Of a stretch of 64,000 nt of DNA, positions 45,715 through 56,174 are shown one piece after another; position 1 is the stretch's first letter; every line of letters begins with the position of its first letter. Made by a program: the position numbers and the translations under genes. Source of the stretch: Eurosta solidaginis (Eukaryota > Arthropoda > Insecta > Diptera > Tephritidae). The stretch is from assembly GCF_040869045.1 (NCBI RefSeq), contig NC_090319.1:358439739-358503738 (forward strand), in the 5' to 3' direction. The notes below the pieces were generated by a model, which ran no database searches, had not been told where the DNA came from, and saw only the letters and a program-made list of their open reading frames with translations.

Positions 45715-45970
45715 GTTGGCGGTTAACGGTCGTTTCTGCGCTTAGCTAACTGGCGCCAAGGAGAGAGAACTGCTCTCTATCTCTAGTTCCATAGGAATGT
45801 TCCGACAAGAAAACCTTCTATGCCGGAGTACCTCCTTCCATAACAAGACCTCCCCACCGTAGCCGCTTTGTATTAATTCGCTCGAAGGCCCTAAAAGTCG
45901 CCTCATCTGATATTGTCAGCGTCTATACTTTTACATCATACAGGTTGACGGGTACTATAAATGACTTCTA
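45715..45970 (-). mobile_element. RTE-like LINE 3' fragment, strongly diverged
   Basis: Retains GTTGGCGGTTAACGGTC, TAACTGGCGCCAA, CTCTAGTTCCATAGG, and CGTAGCCGCTTTGTATTAATTCGCT in the same order as the copy at 49541-50020. It lies about 350 bp upstream of gene 2. Confidence 0.5.
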
Positions 45971-46211
45971 TAGCATTAGGGTTCAGTGCAAAATAGCATT
46001 TAGGCAAGATGCAAATGAGGCGTAGCTTCATAGACGCGTATAAGGTATGACATGTAGCTACGATTTCTCTACGCGTCAAGATCAGCACACGAAGCTACAA
46101 AAAGCATCGCTACAAAAAGCAAACAATTATTGAAACAAGGCAACTTTAGTACCGGCATAAAATGCACCAGAGGATGAAAGAAATATTTTTGAAAGGAATG
46201 AAGGTAAAGCC

Positions 46212-46871
46212 ATGAATGCTATATTTCAATCGCTGGATATAGAACGCGCAAATTTTGTTCTAACATGCAAAACCGCTAAAGAAATGATGGACAAATTGGA
46301 AAGTGTGTACGAAAAAAATTCGGAAATTCGTGCCATGACTTTGTATGAAGAATATTTTTCACTCAAGAGGAAGGATGATGAAACTGTCGCTTCGTACGGA
46401 GCCAAAGCAAATCAATTAGCATCAGAGATTGAGCAACAGGGTGAAAAACTGTCTGACAAATTCAAGATGGTGCGTATTATTAGTAGTTTGCCTGTAAAGT
46501 TCAACAACTATAAAACTGTTTGGTATAATACAAAAGAAACTCGTACAATTGATACGCTTATGGCATCTTTGCAATTAGAGGAGGATAATTTGAATCAAAT
46601 GAACAATGAACAGAATGATTCATCAGATGCGGCATTTGTTGCGAGGTTTAAACACAATAAACACAAAGACTCCAAAAAAGATTTCAAGCCAAAGTCAAAT
46701 GTTGATGAATTGAAGAAGAGAACGAAATTCAATGCTTGTGGTCAAATGGACCATTGGACAAAAGATAAAAAATGTCTAAAGAAAACCAATTCGTCGAATA
46801 GCAATAAAGCTGCAAATAAAAACGAACTGGCATGGTGCACAGTAGTATATTCGGACAAATCAACGAATTAA
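46212..46871 (+). pseudogene. Copia-type gag with damaged zinc knuckle
   Basis: 219 residues open, with a UBN2-type gag core (LYEEYFSLKRKDDETVASYG, then KMVRIISSLPVKFNNYKTVW). The nucleocapsid knuckle reads FNACGQMDHWTKDKKC: the first Cys is Phe and the His-Cys spacing is 6 instead of 4, so it should not bind zinc normally. The N-terminal start of gag appears to be missing. Confidence 0.75.
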
Positions 46872-47299
46872 ATCCAGATTACTGGTGTGCTGATTCAAGT
46901 GCAACAAGTCACATGACTTTTCGTCGTGAGTGGATCTCAGAGCTAAGAGAACATAGTGGTCAAGTAAAATTAGCCGATCGTCATCGTGTTCAGATTCATG
47001 GAATTGGTACCATTCTTATAGATGCGAAGGTAAACAATCAGTGGAAGCAGCATCGTCTTGAAAACGTGATGTATGTTCCAGAACTTGGTGAAAATTTGTT
47101 TTCGACAATAGTTATGACAGATAAAGGTTTTCAAGTTTTATTTGAAAGTGGTGGTTGCAAAATACTTGATCAACAGCGTAAAATCGTTGCACTATGTAAG
47201 CGTGATAAAATGAAACAAATAACATGGAATTTCGTGTACGTACAAATGAAGTTGCAAATGTTGCAGCTGTTTCGCTTGAGCAGTGGCATTGTCGATTAG
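46862..47299 (+). pseudogene. Copia-type aspartic protease and integrase start
   Basis: Contains DSSATSHMTF at about 46889, where the usual active site is D-S/T-G-A-T; the Gly is replaced by Ser. Continues with NVMYVPELGENLFS, a conserved block after the protease. Frameshifts follow around 47240, where the HxxxH zinc region of integrase begins. Confidence 0.75.
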
Positions 47300-47328
47300 G
47301 CCACGTCAACATCCATTAAATAAGAAAA

Positions 47329-47925
47329 ATGGTTAAAGATGGTCTCATTACAGGTGTCGACTTGTCCAACAGTGAAAGATTTTTTTGTGAGGATTGTCAA
47401 TACGGAAAAATTACGAGATCAACTCATAAGGAATCGATCAAGCGACCATCAGTTGCTGGAGAATACATGCATGCAGATTTATGTGGTCCCCTGAAAGAAA
47501 TTGGAATTGGTGGCGCTCGTTACTTCTTGTCGATTAAAGACGAAGCAACAACGTTTCGTTTCACATATCTAATAAAGTCGAAAAGTGAACTACATGGATG
47601 CTTGAGCTCTTTCATTCCAATGGTACAGAAGGCTTTCGGTTTTCAAATTAAATTTTTTCGTTCCGACAACGGTACTGAATTTGTCAACGAAGAAGTCAAG
47701 AAATTGTTAAGAAATGAAGGTATTCAAATCGAATATATTGCACCGTATACTCCAGAGCAAAATGGGAGAATTGAACGTGATAATCGAACAATTCAAGAAT
47801 ATGCAAGAACTATGCTTATTGCTAGTGGTTTACCAAAATATCTATGGTCTGAAGCTGTTCGTACAGCAACGTATTTATTGAACCGCACAACAAATAGCAA
47901 GTGTCTAGGGAGTACACCTTATGAA
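47329..47925 (+). pseudogene. Copia-type integrase, catalytic domain
   Basis: The catalytic D-D-E triad is visible: Asp in HADLCGP (47475-47477), Asp in SDNGTEF (47665-47667) and Glu in NGRIERD (47773-47775), with 35 residues between the last two. The core is intact as an open frame. It is cut at TPYE by the insertion of Helentron copy C. Confidence 0.85.
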
Positions 47926-47999
47926 CAAGTAAGGAAGGTTAAGTTCGGGTGTAACCGAACATTACATACTCAGTTGAGAGCTTTGGTGACAACATAAGG

Positions 48000-49040
48000 G
48001 AAAATAACCATGTAGGAAAATGAACCGAGGGAAACCCTGGAATGTGTTTGTATGACATGCGTATCAAACGAAATGCATTAAAGAGTATTTTATGAGGGAG
48101 TGGGCCATAGTTCTATAGGTGGACGCCATTTAGGGATATCGCCATAAAGGTGGATCAGGGTTGACTCTAGAATTTGTTTGTACGATATGGGTATCAAAAG
48201 AACGGTGTTAATGAGTATTTTAAAAGGGAGTGATCCTTAGTTCCATAGGTGGACGCCGTTTCGAGATATCGCCATAAAGGTGGACTAGGGGTGACTCTAG
48301 AATGTGTTTGTACGATATGGGTATCAAATTAAAGGTACTAATGAGGGTTTTAAAAGGGAGTGGTGGTAGTTGTATAGGTGGTCGCCTTTTCGAGATAATG
48401 ACATAAAGGTGGACCAGGGGTGACTCTAAAATGCGGTTGTACAATATGGGTATCAAACGAAAGGTGTTAATGAGTATCTTAAAAGTGAGTGGGCCTTAGT
48501 TCTATAGGTGGACGCCTTTTCGAGGTATCGCAATAAAGGTGAACCAGGGGTGACTCTAGAATGCGTTTGTACAATATGGGTATCAAACGGAAGGTGTTAA
48601 TGAGTATTTTAAAAAGGAGTAGGCCTTAGTTCTATAGGTGGACGCCGTTTCGAGATATCGCCATAAAGATGGAACGGGGGGTGACTCTAGAATGTGTTTG
48701 TACGATATGGGTATCAAATGAAAGGTGTTAATGAGTATTTCAAAAATGGGGGCCTTAGTTCTATATGTGGACGCCTTTTCGAGATATCGCCATAAACGTG
48801 GACCAGGGGTGACTCTAGAATTTGTTTGTACGATATGGGTATCAAATGAACGGTGTTAATGAGTATTTTAAAAGGGAGTGATCCTTAGTTCCATAGGTGG
48901 ACGCCGTTTCGAGATATCGCCATAAAGGTGGACTAGGGGTGACTCTAGAATGTGTTTGTACGATATGGGTATCACATGAAAGGTATTAATGAGGGTTTCA
49001 AAAGGGAGTGGCCCTTAGTTGTATATGTGAAGGCGTTTTC
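48000..49040. repeat. 130-bp minisatellite in Helentron copy C
   Basis: Boxes GGTGGACGCC or variants at about 48116, 48246, 48377, 48507, 48637, 48766 and 48896 keep the 130-bp period. Confidence 0.8.
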
Positions 49041-49540
49041 CAGATATCGACCAAAATGTGGACCAGGGTAACCCAGAACATTATCTGTTGGATGCCGCTA
49101 ATTTATTTATATATGTAATACCTGCCAAGATTTCAAGGGTTTTTATTTCGCCCTGCAGAACTTTTTTCATTTTCTTCTACTTAATATGGTAGGTGTCACA
49201 CCCATTTTACAAAGTTGTTTTCTAAAGTTATATTTCGCGTCAATAAACCAATCCAATTACCATGTTTCATCCCTTTTTTCGTATTTGGTATAGAATTATG
49301 GCATTTTTTCATTTTTCGTAATTCTCGATATCGAAAAATTGGGCGTGGTCATAGTTGGATTTCGGTCATTTTTTATACCAAGATTAAGTGAGTCCAGATA
49401 AGTACGTGAACTAAGTTCAGTAAAGATATGCCGATTTTTGCTCAAGTTATCGTGTTAACGACCGAGCGGAAGGACAGACGGACTGCGTATAAAAACTGGG
49501 CGTGGCTTCAACCGATTTCGTCCATTTTCACAGAAAACAG

Positions 49541-50020
49541 TTACTTACTTACTTAATTGGCGCTTAACCGTCTAAACGGTTATGGCCGTCCAACAAGGCG
49601 CGCCAGTCGCTCCTTCGCTCCGCCAACCGGCGCCAATTGGTCACACCAAGGGAGTTTAAATCGTTTTCCACCTGGTCCTTCCAACGGAGTGGGGGCCGCC
49701 CTCTACCTCTGCTTCCATAGGCGGGTTCCGATAGAAACACTTTCTTGGCCGGAGCATCATCTTTCATTCGCATAACATGACCTAGCCAGCGCAGCCGATG
49801 CGCTTTAATTCGCTGGACTATGTTGATGTCTGCGTATAGCTCGTACAGCTCATCATTAAATCTTCTTCGGTACTCGCCATCGCCAACGCGTAGAGGTCCA
49901 TAAATCTTTCGAAGAACTTTTCTCTCGAACACTCCCAAAGCCGCTTCATCTGCTGTTGTCATGGTCCATGCTTCTCCCCATATAGCAGGACGGGTACGAT
50001 AAGTGACTTGTAGAGTACGA
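49541..50020 (-). mobile_element. RTE-like LINE 3' end, nested in Helentron copy C
   Basis: On the - strand an open frame of 132 codons (49962-49564) reads LRKIYGPLRVGDGEYRRRFN, then HRLRWLGHVMRMKDDAPAKK and GRGRPPLRWKDQVENDL, the C-terminal tail of RTE-type reverse transcriptases. It ends at a short 3' tract of AAGT repeats (49541-49554), the usual RTE microsatellite tail. Compared with copy B, about 50 bp of Helentron sequence is missing at the insertion point. It is 5'-truncated, and the remaining frame is uninterrupted, so the insertion is fairly young. Confidence 0.8.
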
Positions 50021-50645
50021 TTTTCGTTCGACTTATGGCATTAAAAGTATTCTAGATAAATTAAATAAAAAGGGCGGAGCCACGCCCATTTTGAAATTTT
50101 CTTTTATTTTTGCTTTTTGTTGCACCATATCATTACTGGAGTTGAATGTTGACATAAATTACTTATATACTGTAAATACATTAAATTTTTTGTTAAAATT
50201 TTACTTAAAAAAAAATTTTTTGTTTAAAGTGGGCGTGGTTCTTCTCCGATTTTACTAATTTTTATTGCGTACATATAGTAATAGGAGTAACGTTCCTGCC
50301 AAATTTCATCATGATATCTTCAACGACTGCCAAATTACAGCTTGCAAAAGTTTTAAATTACCTTCTTTTAAAAGTGGGCGGTGCCACGCCCTTTATCCAA
50401 AATTTTACTAATTTTCAATTCTGCGTCATAAGTTCAACTCACCCACCAAGTTTCATCGCTTTATCTGCCTTTGATAATGCATTATCGCACTTTTTCGGTT
50501 TTTCGAAATTTTCGATATCGAAAAAGTGGGCGTGGTTATAGTCCGATATCGTTCATTTTAAATAGCGATCTGAGATGAGTGCTCAGGAGCCTACATACCA
50601 AATTTCATCAGGATACCTCAAAATTTACTCAAGTTATCGTGTTAA

Positions 50646-50670
50646 CGGACGGACGGACGGACGGACGGAC
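50646..50670. repeat. (ACGG)n microsatellite in Helentron copy C
   Basis: Six consecutive GGAC units; fewer in copies A (near 5145), B (near 38555) and D (near 14140). Confidence 0.8.
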
Positions 50671-50837
50671 ATCGCTCAATCAAATTTTTTTTCCATCCTG
50701 ATGATTTTGATATATGGAAGTCTATATCTATATCGATTCCTTTATCCCTGTACAACCAACCGTTATCCAATCAAACTTAATATACTCTGTGAGCTCTGCT
50801 CAACTGAGTATAAAAATGATTTGGTCGAAAACCATGT

Positions 50838-51497
50838 TTGGATCACATCAAAATATTTGGAACAGAATGTTTTGTTCAATTTCCAAAACAAGCGGGTCGA
50901 CAAAAGTGGGATCCAAAAGCGAAGAAAGTATTTTTGATTGGATTTGACCCCACAACCAAAAACCTTCGACTATTTGATCCGAACAACAGAAGGATATTTC
51001 TCAGCTGTAATGTCCGTTTTAATGAGCAAGTATCAAAAAATGTCCGTTTTAATGAGCAAGTATCAAAAAAATTAGTACTTCGGGATGACATTGACACTGA
51101 TGATGAAGAAGTGTCTGAAAATGCTGCAGGTGAAATCGTCGTTGAATCAGCTGATAATAATGATGTTTTTCTTGACGCTGAAGAAGAATCAACTGCGGAA
51201 ACTCATGAACGGGTTCGACCCCAGAGAAGTAATCAACGCTACGGTCTGCGAGAAAGTGTAAAGAGTCCAGATCGGTTAATTGAAAGTGGATTTTCAGCAA
51301 GAATTGTTGAACCAAAAACATTTGAAGAGGCAATGAACTCACCCGATGCACAACAATGGAAGAGTGCAATCAAGAATCACACATGGGATTTGGTAGAGCC
51401 ACTTGATGATCAGAAAATTATTGATAATCGTTGGGTGTTTAAAATCAAAGAAAATACTGATGGCTCAATTGAGAGATATAAAGCACGTGATTCGTAG
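50838..51497 (+). pseudogene. Copia-type integrase end and reverse transcriptase start
   Basis: Reads HIKIFGTECFVQFPKQ and KVFLIGFDPTTKNLRLFDP, the C-terminal part of copia integrase, an acidic linker, then RYGLRESVK and NHTWDLVEPLDDQKIIDNRW, the RT entry region. A 33-bp perfect tandem duplication lies at about 51013-51073 (GTCCGTTTTAATGAGCAAGT twice). The frame stops where reverse transcriptase should continue. Confidence 0.8.
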
Positions 51498-51499
51498 GT

Positions 51500-52680
51500 T
51501 CACTCAGCAATACGGTGTCGATTACGAAGAGACTTTTAAAAGAAAACGTTTTTATGAAGCAGCCAGTCGGCTATAATGACAACAGTGGACGCGTATGCAA
51601 GCTGATCAAAAGTTTATATGGTCTGAAACAGGCATCACGATGTTGGAATGAAAAATTTACGTAATTTCTTTGCAAATTTGATTTCACACAAAGTGATTCA
51701 GATTCATGCGTTTTCATTCGGCGAAAGGATAAGACAATAACGATCGTCGCGATTTATGTAGATGATGGGTTGATGGTAACAAATAACATTACTGAAATTA
51801 ATTCGATAATTTCACACTTGCAAGATAGTTTTGACGTAAAAGTTATCGAGGCAAAGCGATTTTTGGGTCTCGAAATTGATCAACGTCAGGATGGTTCAAT
51901 ACGCAGGCTTATGCTAAAAGGTTATTGAATCGGTTTGGTATGATTGAAAGCAAAACCGTATCAACTCCAATGGATAACAATCATAACCTTGGTGATTTCG
52001 CAAGAGATGAGCATGATGCTGTATATCCATATCGTGAAGCGGTCGGTAGCTTAATTTACCTAGCTATTGGGACACGACCAGACATAAACTACGCAATCGG
52101 TGTGGTAAGTCGATATTTGGAACAGCCTAGCTCAGCACACGTAACTCCGGTGAAACGCCTATTTATTACGTACATTAAGGGCACGATCGATAGGTACTGT
52201 TTATAAAAATGATTGTGTTCTTGATTTGGTCGGTTACAGTGATGCCGATTATGCTGGCGATAGCGAAACAAGACGATCGACGAGTGGGTATGTTTTTCAT
52301 ATTGGGTCCGGTGTCGTAAGCTGGGCAAAAATCGGTCTCAACATCGACAACGGAATCTGAATATGTTGCGGCTTGTCATGCAATCAAGGAACTAATCTGG
52401 CTTAAAAGTTTTTTAATTAGTTTGTTGTATGAACCAAAACTAAAAACAACACTATATATGGACAATCAAGCACAATTCGTTTAATTAAGAATCCCGTCTT
52501 TCATAAAAGAACCAAGCACATCGATGTCCAGTACCATTTTATCCGAGAAAAAAATTTCAAGATGGTTAATTCAACTTAGAATATATAAATACTGATGAGC
52601 AGATCGCGGATATATTTACGAAAGCATTGAATAAGAATCGTCATAAATACTTGTGCAATTTGATGGAGATGACATCATAA
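51500..52680 (+). pseudogene. Copia-type reverse transcriptase and RNase H remnant
   Basis: After a deletion of the first RT motifs, [15 protein letters not shown] (near 51610-51655), YVDDGLMV with the catalytic Asp pair (51755-51778), and the RNase H part with TRRSTSGYVF (near 52268-52300) and the Glu/Tyr block before KHIDVQYHFI (near 52520) can be read in shifting frames. At least four frameshifts are present. Confidence 0.75.
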
Positions 52681-52799
52681 GAGGACGTCGCCGATTTTGT
52701 TTACAACAATGAGATGGAGTATTGGAATTATCCATTGTCGAAACAAAGATGGCAACCCTTTTATTCTGTATTCTATTTTTCTATTTTTACCTTCGTTAA

Positions 52800-53400
52800 C
52801 TACAGTTGAAATGTGACGTTTATAGAAGAAGCACTTCAATAAAATTTTCTTTCCAAAAAAGCGAATTGTTCAACTGTTAATTAAACGTGTTTTCTTTTGT
52901 GCGCTTATCTTTTTTTATTCACTCAATTGGTTCGGTCAAAGGGACTCCTAAAACATTTAAAAATATATCATGAAAAAGCCAGACTACTATACCTCCATAA
53001 TTAGTGAGTTTGGCATGTTTTTGTTTATATTTTACATTTTATTTTTACATTAACATTTTTAACAATAAAAACAATGCAAATAACACGCGAAAATTATTTC
53101 GGTCTCTAATGGTTCACTTTTTTCACAAGAAAGTTGATTTTAATTGTGTTTTAATGCACCAAATTTCAAATTTTCATTTATCAGAAAAAAATAAAGAAAA
53201 AACGGCCGAATGTCAAAAAAACCTATCGAAAAACAAACTGGCTCGTTTGTTTTTAATGAACTAGGTTGTATTTTTCTTGTATTTCGTTAGTTTTTTGAAA
53301 TATAGTTTACACACTTACACCAGTACTGAAGCCGTATTAGGAGGGAGTGCGACAAAAAATTGAGATAAAATACAAGAAAAAATACACGAAAATAAAGTAG
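52800..53400. other. Unassigned AT-rich spacer after copia
   Basis: Low-complexity sequence with a meaningless lysine/asparagine-rich frame. Nothing recognised. Confidence 0.35.
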
Positions 53401-53413
53401 TGTCATATAGGTA

Positions 53414-53722
53414 TTAGGGACATGAGTGAGTTTTACTGGATTTATAGGCTAACGTTATTGTTTGTGTTAATGCTGGTTCCCAAATAGCCTTTTCCGAAAT
53501 TATGTCTGCTAACAGTGACTTGGTTTTCGGACTTGGCTGCCAAGACGCAAATGCGCTGTCTCTTGCCTGATGAAAGCGCACAATAGATGCCACTCGATCT
53601 GACACCTTGTTCAGTTTCGAACGACTCGGAGAGGTCCTTTCTGAATTGACCGAGCTAGTACGTTTTCTAACGTCTCCTTGCACAGCCATATAAGTTTTGC
53701 AGGGAAAACCAATTTCAGACAA
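53414..53722 (-). CDS. Uncharacterised open frame, 102 codons
   Basis: The product is Ser/Arg/Lys-rich at the start (RTSSVNSERTSPSRSKLNKV) and balanced later (VRFHQARDSAFASWQPSPKT). The composition is less repeat-like than neighbouring frames. It could be an exon of an unknown gene or a fragment of a transposon protein. No domain, signal peptide or membrane segment is visible and I find no flanking splice pattern that decides it. Confidence 0.2.
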   Translation of the reverse strand: MSEIGFPCKTYMAVQGDVRKRTSSVNSERTSPSRSKLNKVSDRVASIVRFHQARDSAFASWQPSPKTKSLLADIISEKAIWEPALTQTITLAYKSSKTHSCP

Positions 53723-54433
53723 ATCCCCTTATATGCAGCTCATTTGCGAAGTCATGTGTGTCAATTCCTTTCTCTCGTTTTTTTTTTTTATTAAGATGTG
53801 ATGTATAGTAGACTTACAAGGACTGATAAAGTATAATCGATTGGTCCTCAATATGCTTGACAGGACTTTTTAGGCGATATTAAAAAAGTTGGTTTCGCAA
53901 TAGTTGGCACAGTTTTCAGAATATCTTTTCATGTTGACTCCAAAAAACCATTTCATCCCAATCACGCTTAGTTTTCATACTTCCAATTTTTCCTCTGTCG
54001 GTACGAAGTTCTCCCGAGATATGCTCCCACTGCTCCTGAATTCCGTCGGGTTAACTTATGCTCTCAGAAAGCTGGTGTGAGAGCAGAGTTGCGAAATCAT
54101 TGCAGTCCTTTGAGATCCAGCTTTCCTCGTTTTGTTATCATTGATTTTAGCCGTGAAGCGGCGTGTGCGGAATTTGGCTGTGACGAGCTAGAGATCTGAA
54201 TCGTTGTTGGGGCATTGAATCCAGCGTAGATCAAAATACTAGAGGCGTGCTGTGCGTCTCTCGCAACGTGGTTGAACTAGGCTCTTATTACGTCTTACGA
54301 TCAGTTACAGAAAACCGTATTCGTTCAAACGCATGATGCGTTAAACGAGACAGGTGAAGTCAATATTCCAACATGGAGTCGCTTTTGACAATACTCGCCA
54401 TCATAATTTTGTGTTCCTTCTTGACTTAGCATA

Positions 54434-54665
54434 TATATATTAATACGCTAACAAAATTTCCATACAATCTACAGGCAATTGACAGGCTGTTTCGCATACT
54501 AGCATACGTAAAATCATATAAAAGTTATATGAATCGATTCGTATTGATCAGCCGCAGTGCATAGGCCTATTTTTGTTAACAAATATTACTCTATTTGTTT
54601 ATAATTAATAGAAAGTTTTTTGTAAATTCGAAAATCTGTGCAACTATCGAAATTGCCATCTGTAG
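54434..54665 (+). repeat. Direct repeat, left copy
   Basis: About 230 bp starting TATATATTAATACGCTAACA and ending around CAACTATCGAAATT. It recurs at 55448-55668 in the same orientation with few differences, about 1 kb apart. Confidence 0.75.
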
Positions 54666-55447
54666 GACCCATTATGTTCACAAACCCCCCTGAGTACAAA
54701 GCTCCAAATGCTGCATTGTCGCGTTGCTCAAATGTTTCATCTCTACATATGTATATATTCGTACCCGCCAAACGGTGAGAGAACTAATGCTTCACTCATT
54801 TTCAGTTCAAATAAAATATTGTTTCCCATTGTTGCCACTTACCTATATTGGTCTGTACCAAAATCCTTAAAAAATTTTCTAAAATAATTGTTAGCGCACA
54901 AAAAAACTTTAAAGAGAAGTAATAACTTAACCGGCCTATTTTTTTGGGCAAATTTTACTTACACGTAAAAGCATAGGTCTTTATTTAACAGATTCTTTGT
55001 TTTTCATTTTAGTTGCGTTAAAAAAAATGAAATCAGAAATAATGAGTCAACTTTTGTTCAAACTCACTAAATTTATATATTTATAACAATTAATTGCAAA
55101 TTTGACCCAAATGTCTTTTGCATTTCCAGATTTTATGCTCATTTTAGATATAGCACGTCTTATAGTGAACAAAAAATAAATAAATTTGCTACAAAAATAT
55201 TACATTTTTGCAATAAATGATGATGATGAAAATTAAAATTTGTATATTTTCTTTTATACTAATTTATTTTGATATTTCTTATTTTATTTTATTATATTTT
55301 TTATTTCAACTTAGTTTATTATTATTTAAATGCAACTTGATTGAATCGGAAAATTTCACGTTGTATATTAAACGAAAAAAAAAAACGACCCAAAAATGTT
55401 TTCGATTTTAGGTCAAAATATTGCATAGGCCGTATATTACATTACTA

Positions 55448-55668
55448 TCTATATATTAATACGCTAACAAAATTTCCATACAATCAATTGACAGGCTGTT
55501 TCGCATACTTAGCATACGTAAAATCATATAAAAGTTATATGAATCGATTCGTATTGATCAGCCGTAGTGCATAGGCCTATTTTTGTTAACAAATATTACT
55601 CTATTTATTTATAATGAATAGAAAGTTTTTTGTAAATTCGAACAATTCATACAACTATCGAAATTCAG
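55448..55668 (+). repeat. Direct repeat, right copy
   Basis: Second copy of the repeat at 54434, differing by an 8-bp deletion near the start and a few substitutions. The pair with a non-coding about 780-bp middle could be terminal repeats of a small element, or a segmental duplication. Confidence 0.75.
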
Positions 55669-55701
55669 CGCGCCATCTTTGGGAACAATTATCATCACCA
55701 T

Positions 55702-56170
55702 ACCAGGTGGTGGCAAAGCGAATTCAACCAATTCGCTGTGCAGAAGAATGTCTAGTCAAAAGAAAATTTTCATTGATTTCGATTAACTGACATATTGTTG
55801 TACAAGGCTTTGTATGGAAAATTATCAAGAAGAAGCAATCAGCTGTTGGGATAACAACACCTGGTACTGAATTCGCCTTGGTACAATAGAAAAAATTGAA
55901 TAACTAAAATTTTCTTTCGAGTTGACATTCTGCCTTACAACAAGCCCGGTATGAATTCGCTATGCTCGCACCTTGTATTTATTTGCCTTCGCAATCAGCA
56001 GGGCGAATTCAGTACCAGGTGTTGTTATCCCAACAGCTGCTTGGTTCTTCTTTTCCATACAATCCTTTGAACAACAATATGTCAGCTAATCAAAATCAAT
56101 GAAAATTTTCATTTGACTTGACATTCTTCTGCACGGCAAATTGGTTGAATTCGCTTTGCCGTCATCTTGT
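55702..56170. mobile_element. Foldback MITE-like element
   Basis: Arms of about 185 bp pair as reverse complements. GGCAAAGCGAATTCAACCAA on the left pairs with TTGGTTGAATTCGCTTTGCC on the right, and CAACACCTGGTACTGAATTC with GAATTCAGTACCAGGTGTTG. The loop is about 100 bp. No coding capacity. Confidence 0.7.
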
Positions 56171-56174
56171 ATAG

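Larger units (their letters stand above)
47926..50815 (+). mobile_element. Helentron/DINE-1-like element, copy C, inside copia
   Basis: Starts CAAGTAAGGAAGGTTAAGTT immediately after the integrase codon for Glu in TPYE, and ends GCTCAACTGAGTATAAAAA, after which the copia reading resumes. That makes its ends precise. Seven to eight 130-bp units lie at 48000-49040. The 3' part is nearly identical to copies A and B. No obvious target duplication is seen, as expected for Helitron-group insertion. An RTE-like fragment interrupts it at 49541-50020. Confidence 0.8.
46212..52790 (+). mobile_element. Copia-type LTR retrotransposon, decayed and interrupted
   Basis: Parts in order: gag (46212-46871), protease (46880-47290), integrase (47300-47925), a 2.9-kb Helentron insertion (47926-50815), then integrase end and reverse transcriptase (50816-51900) and RNase H (51925-52680). 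The order protease-integrase-RT-RNase H is diagnostic of copia/Ty1. Stops, frameshifts and a deletion of the first half of reverse transcriptase make it dead. A 5' LTR is not visible. Sequence from about 52720 (ATTGGAATTATCC) to 52800 may be the remnant of a 3' LTR. It lies about 0.85 kb upstream of gene 2, pointing away from it. Confidence 0.85.
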
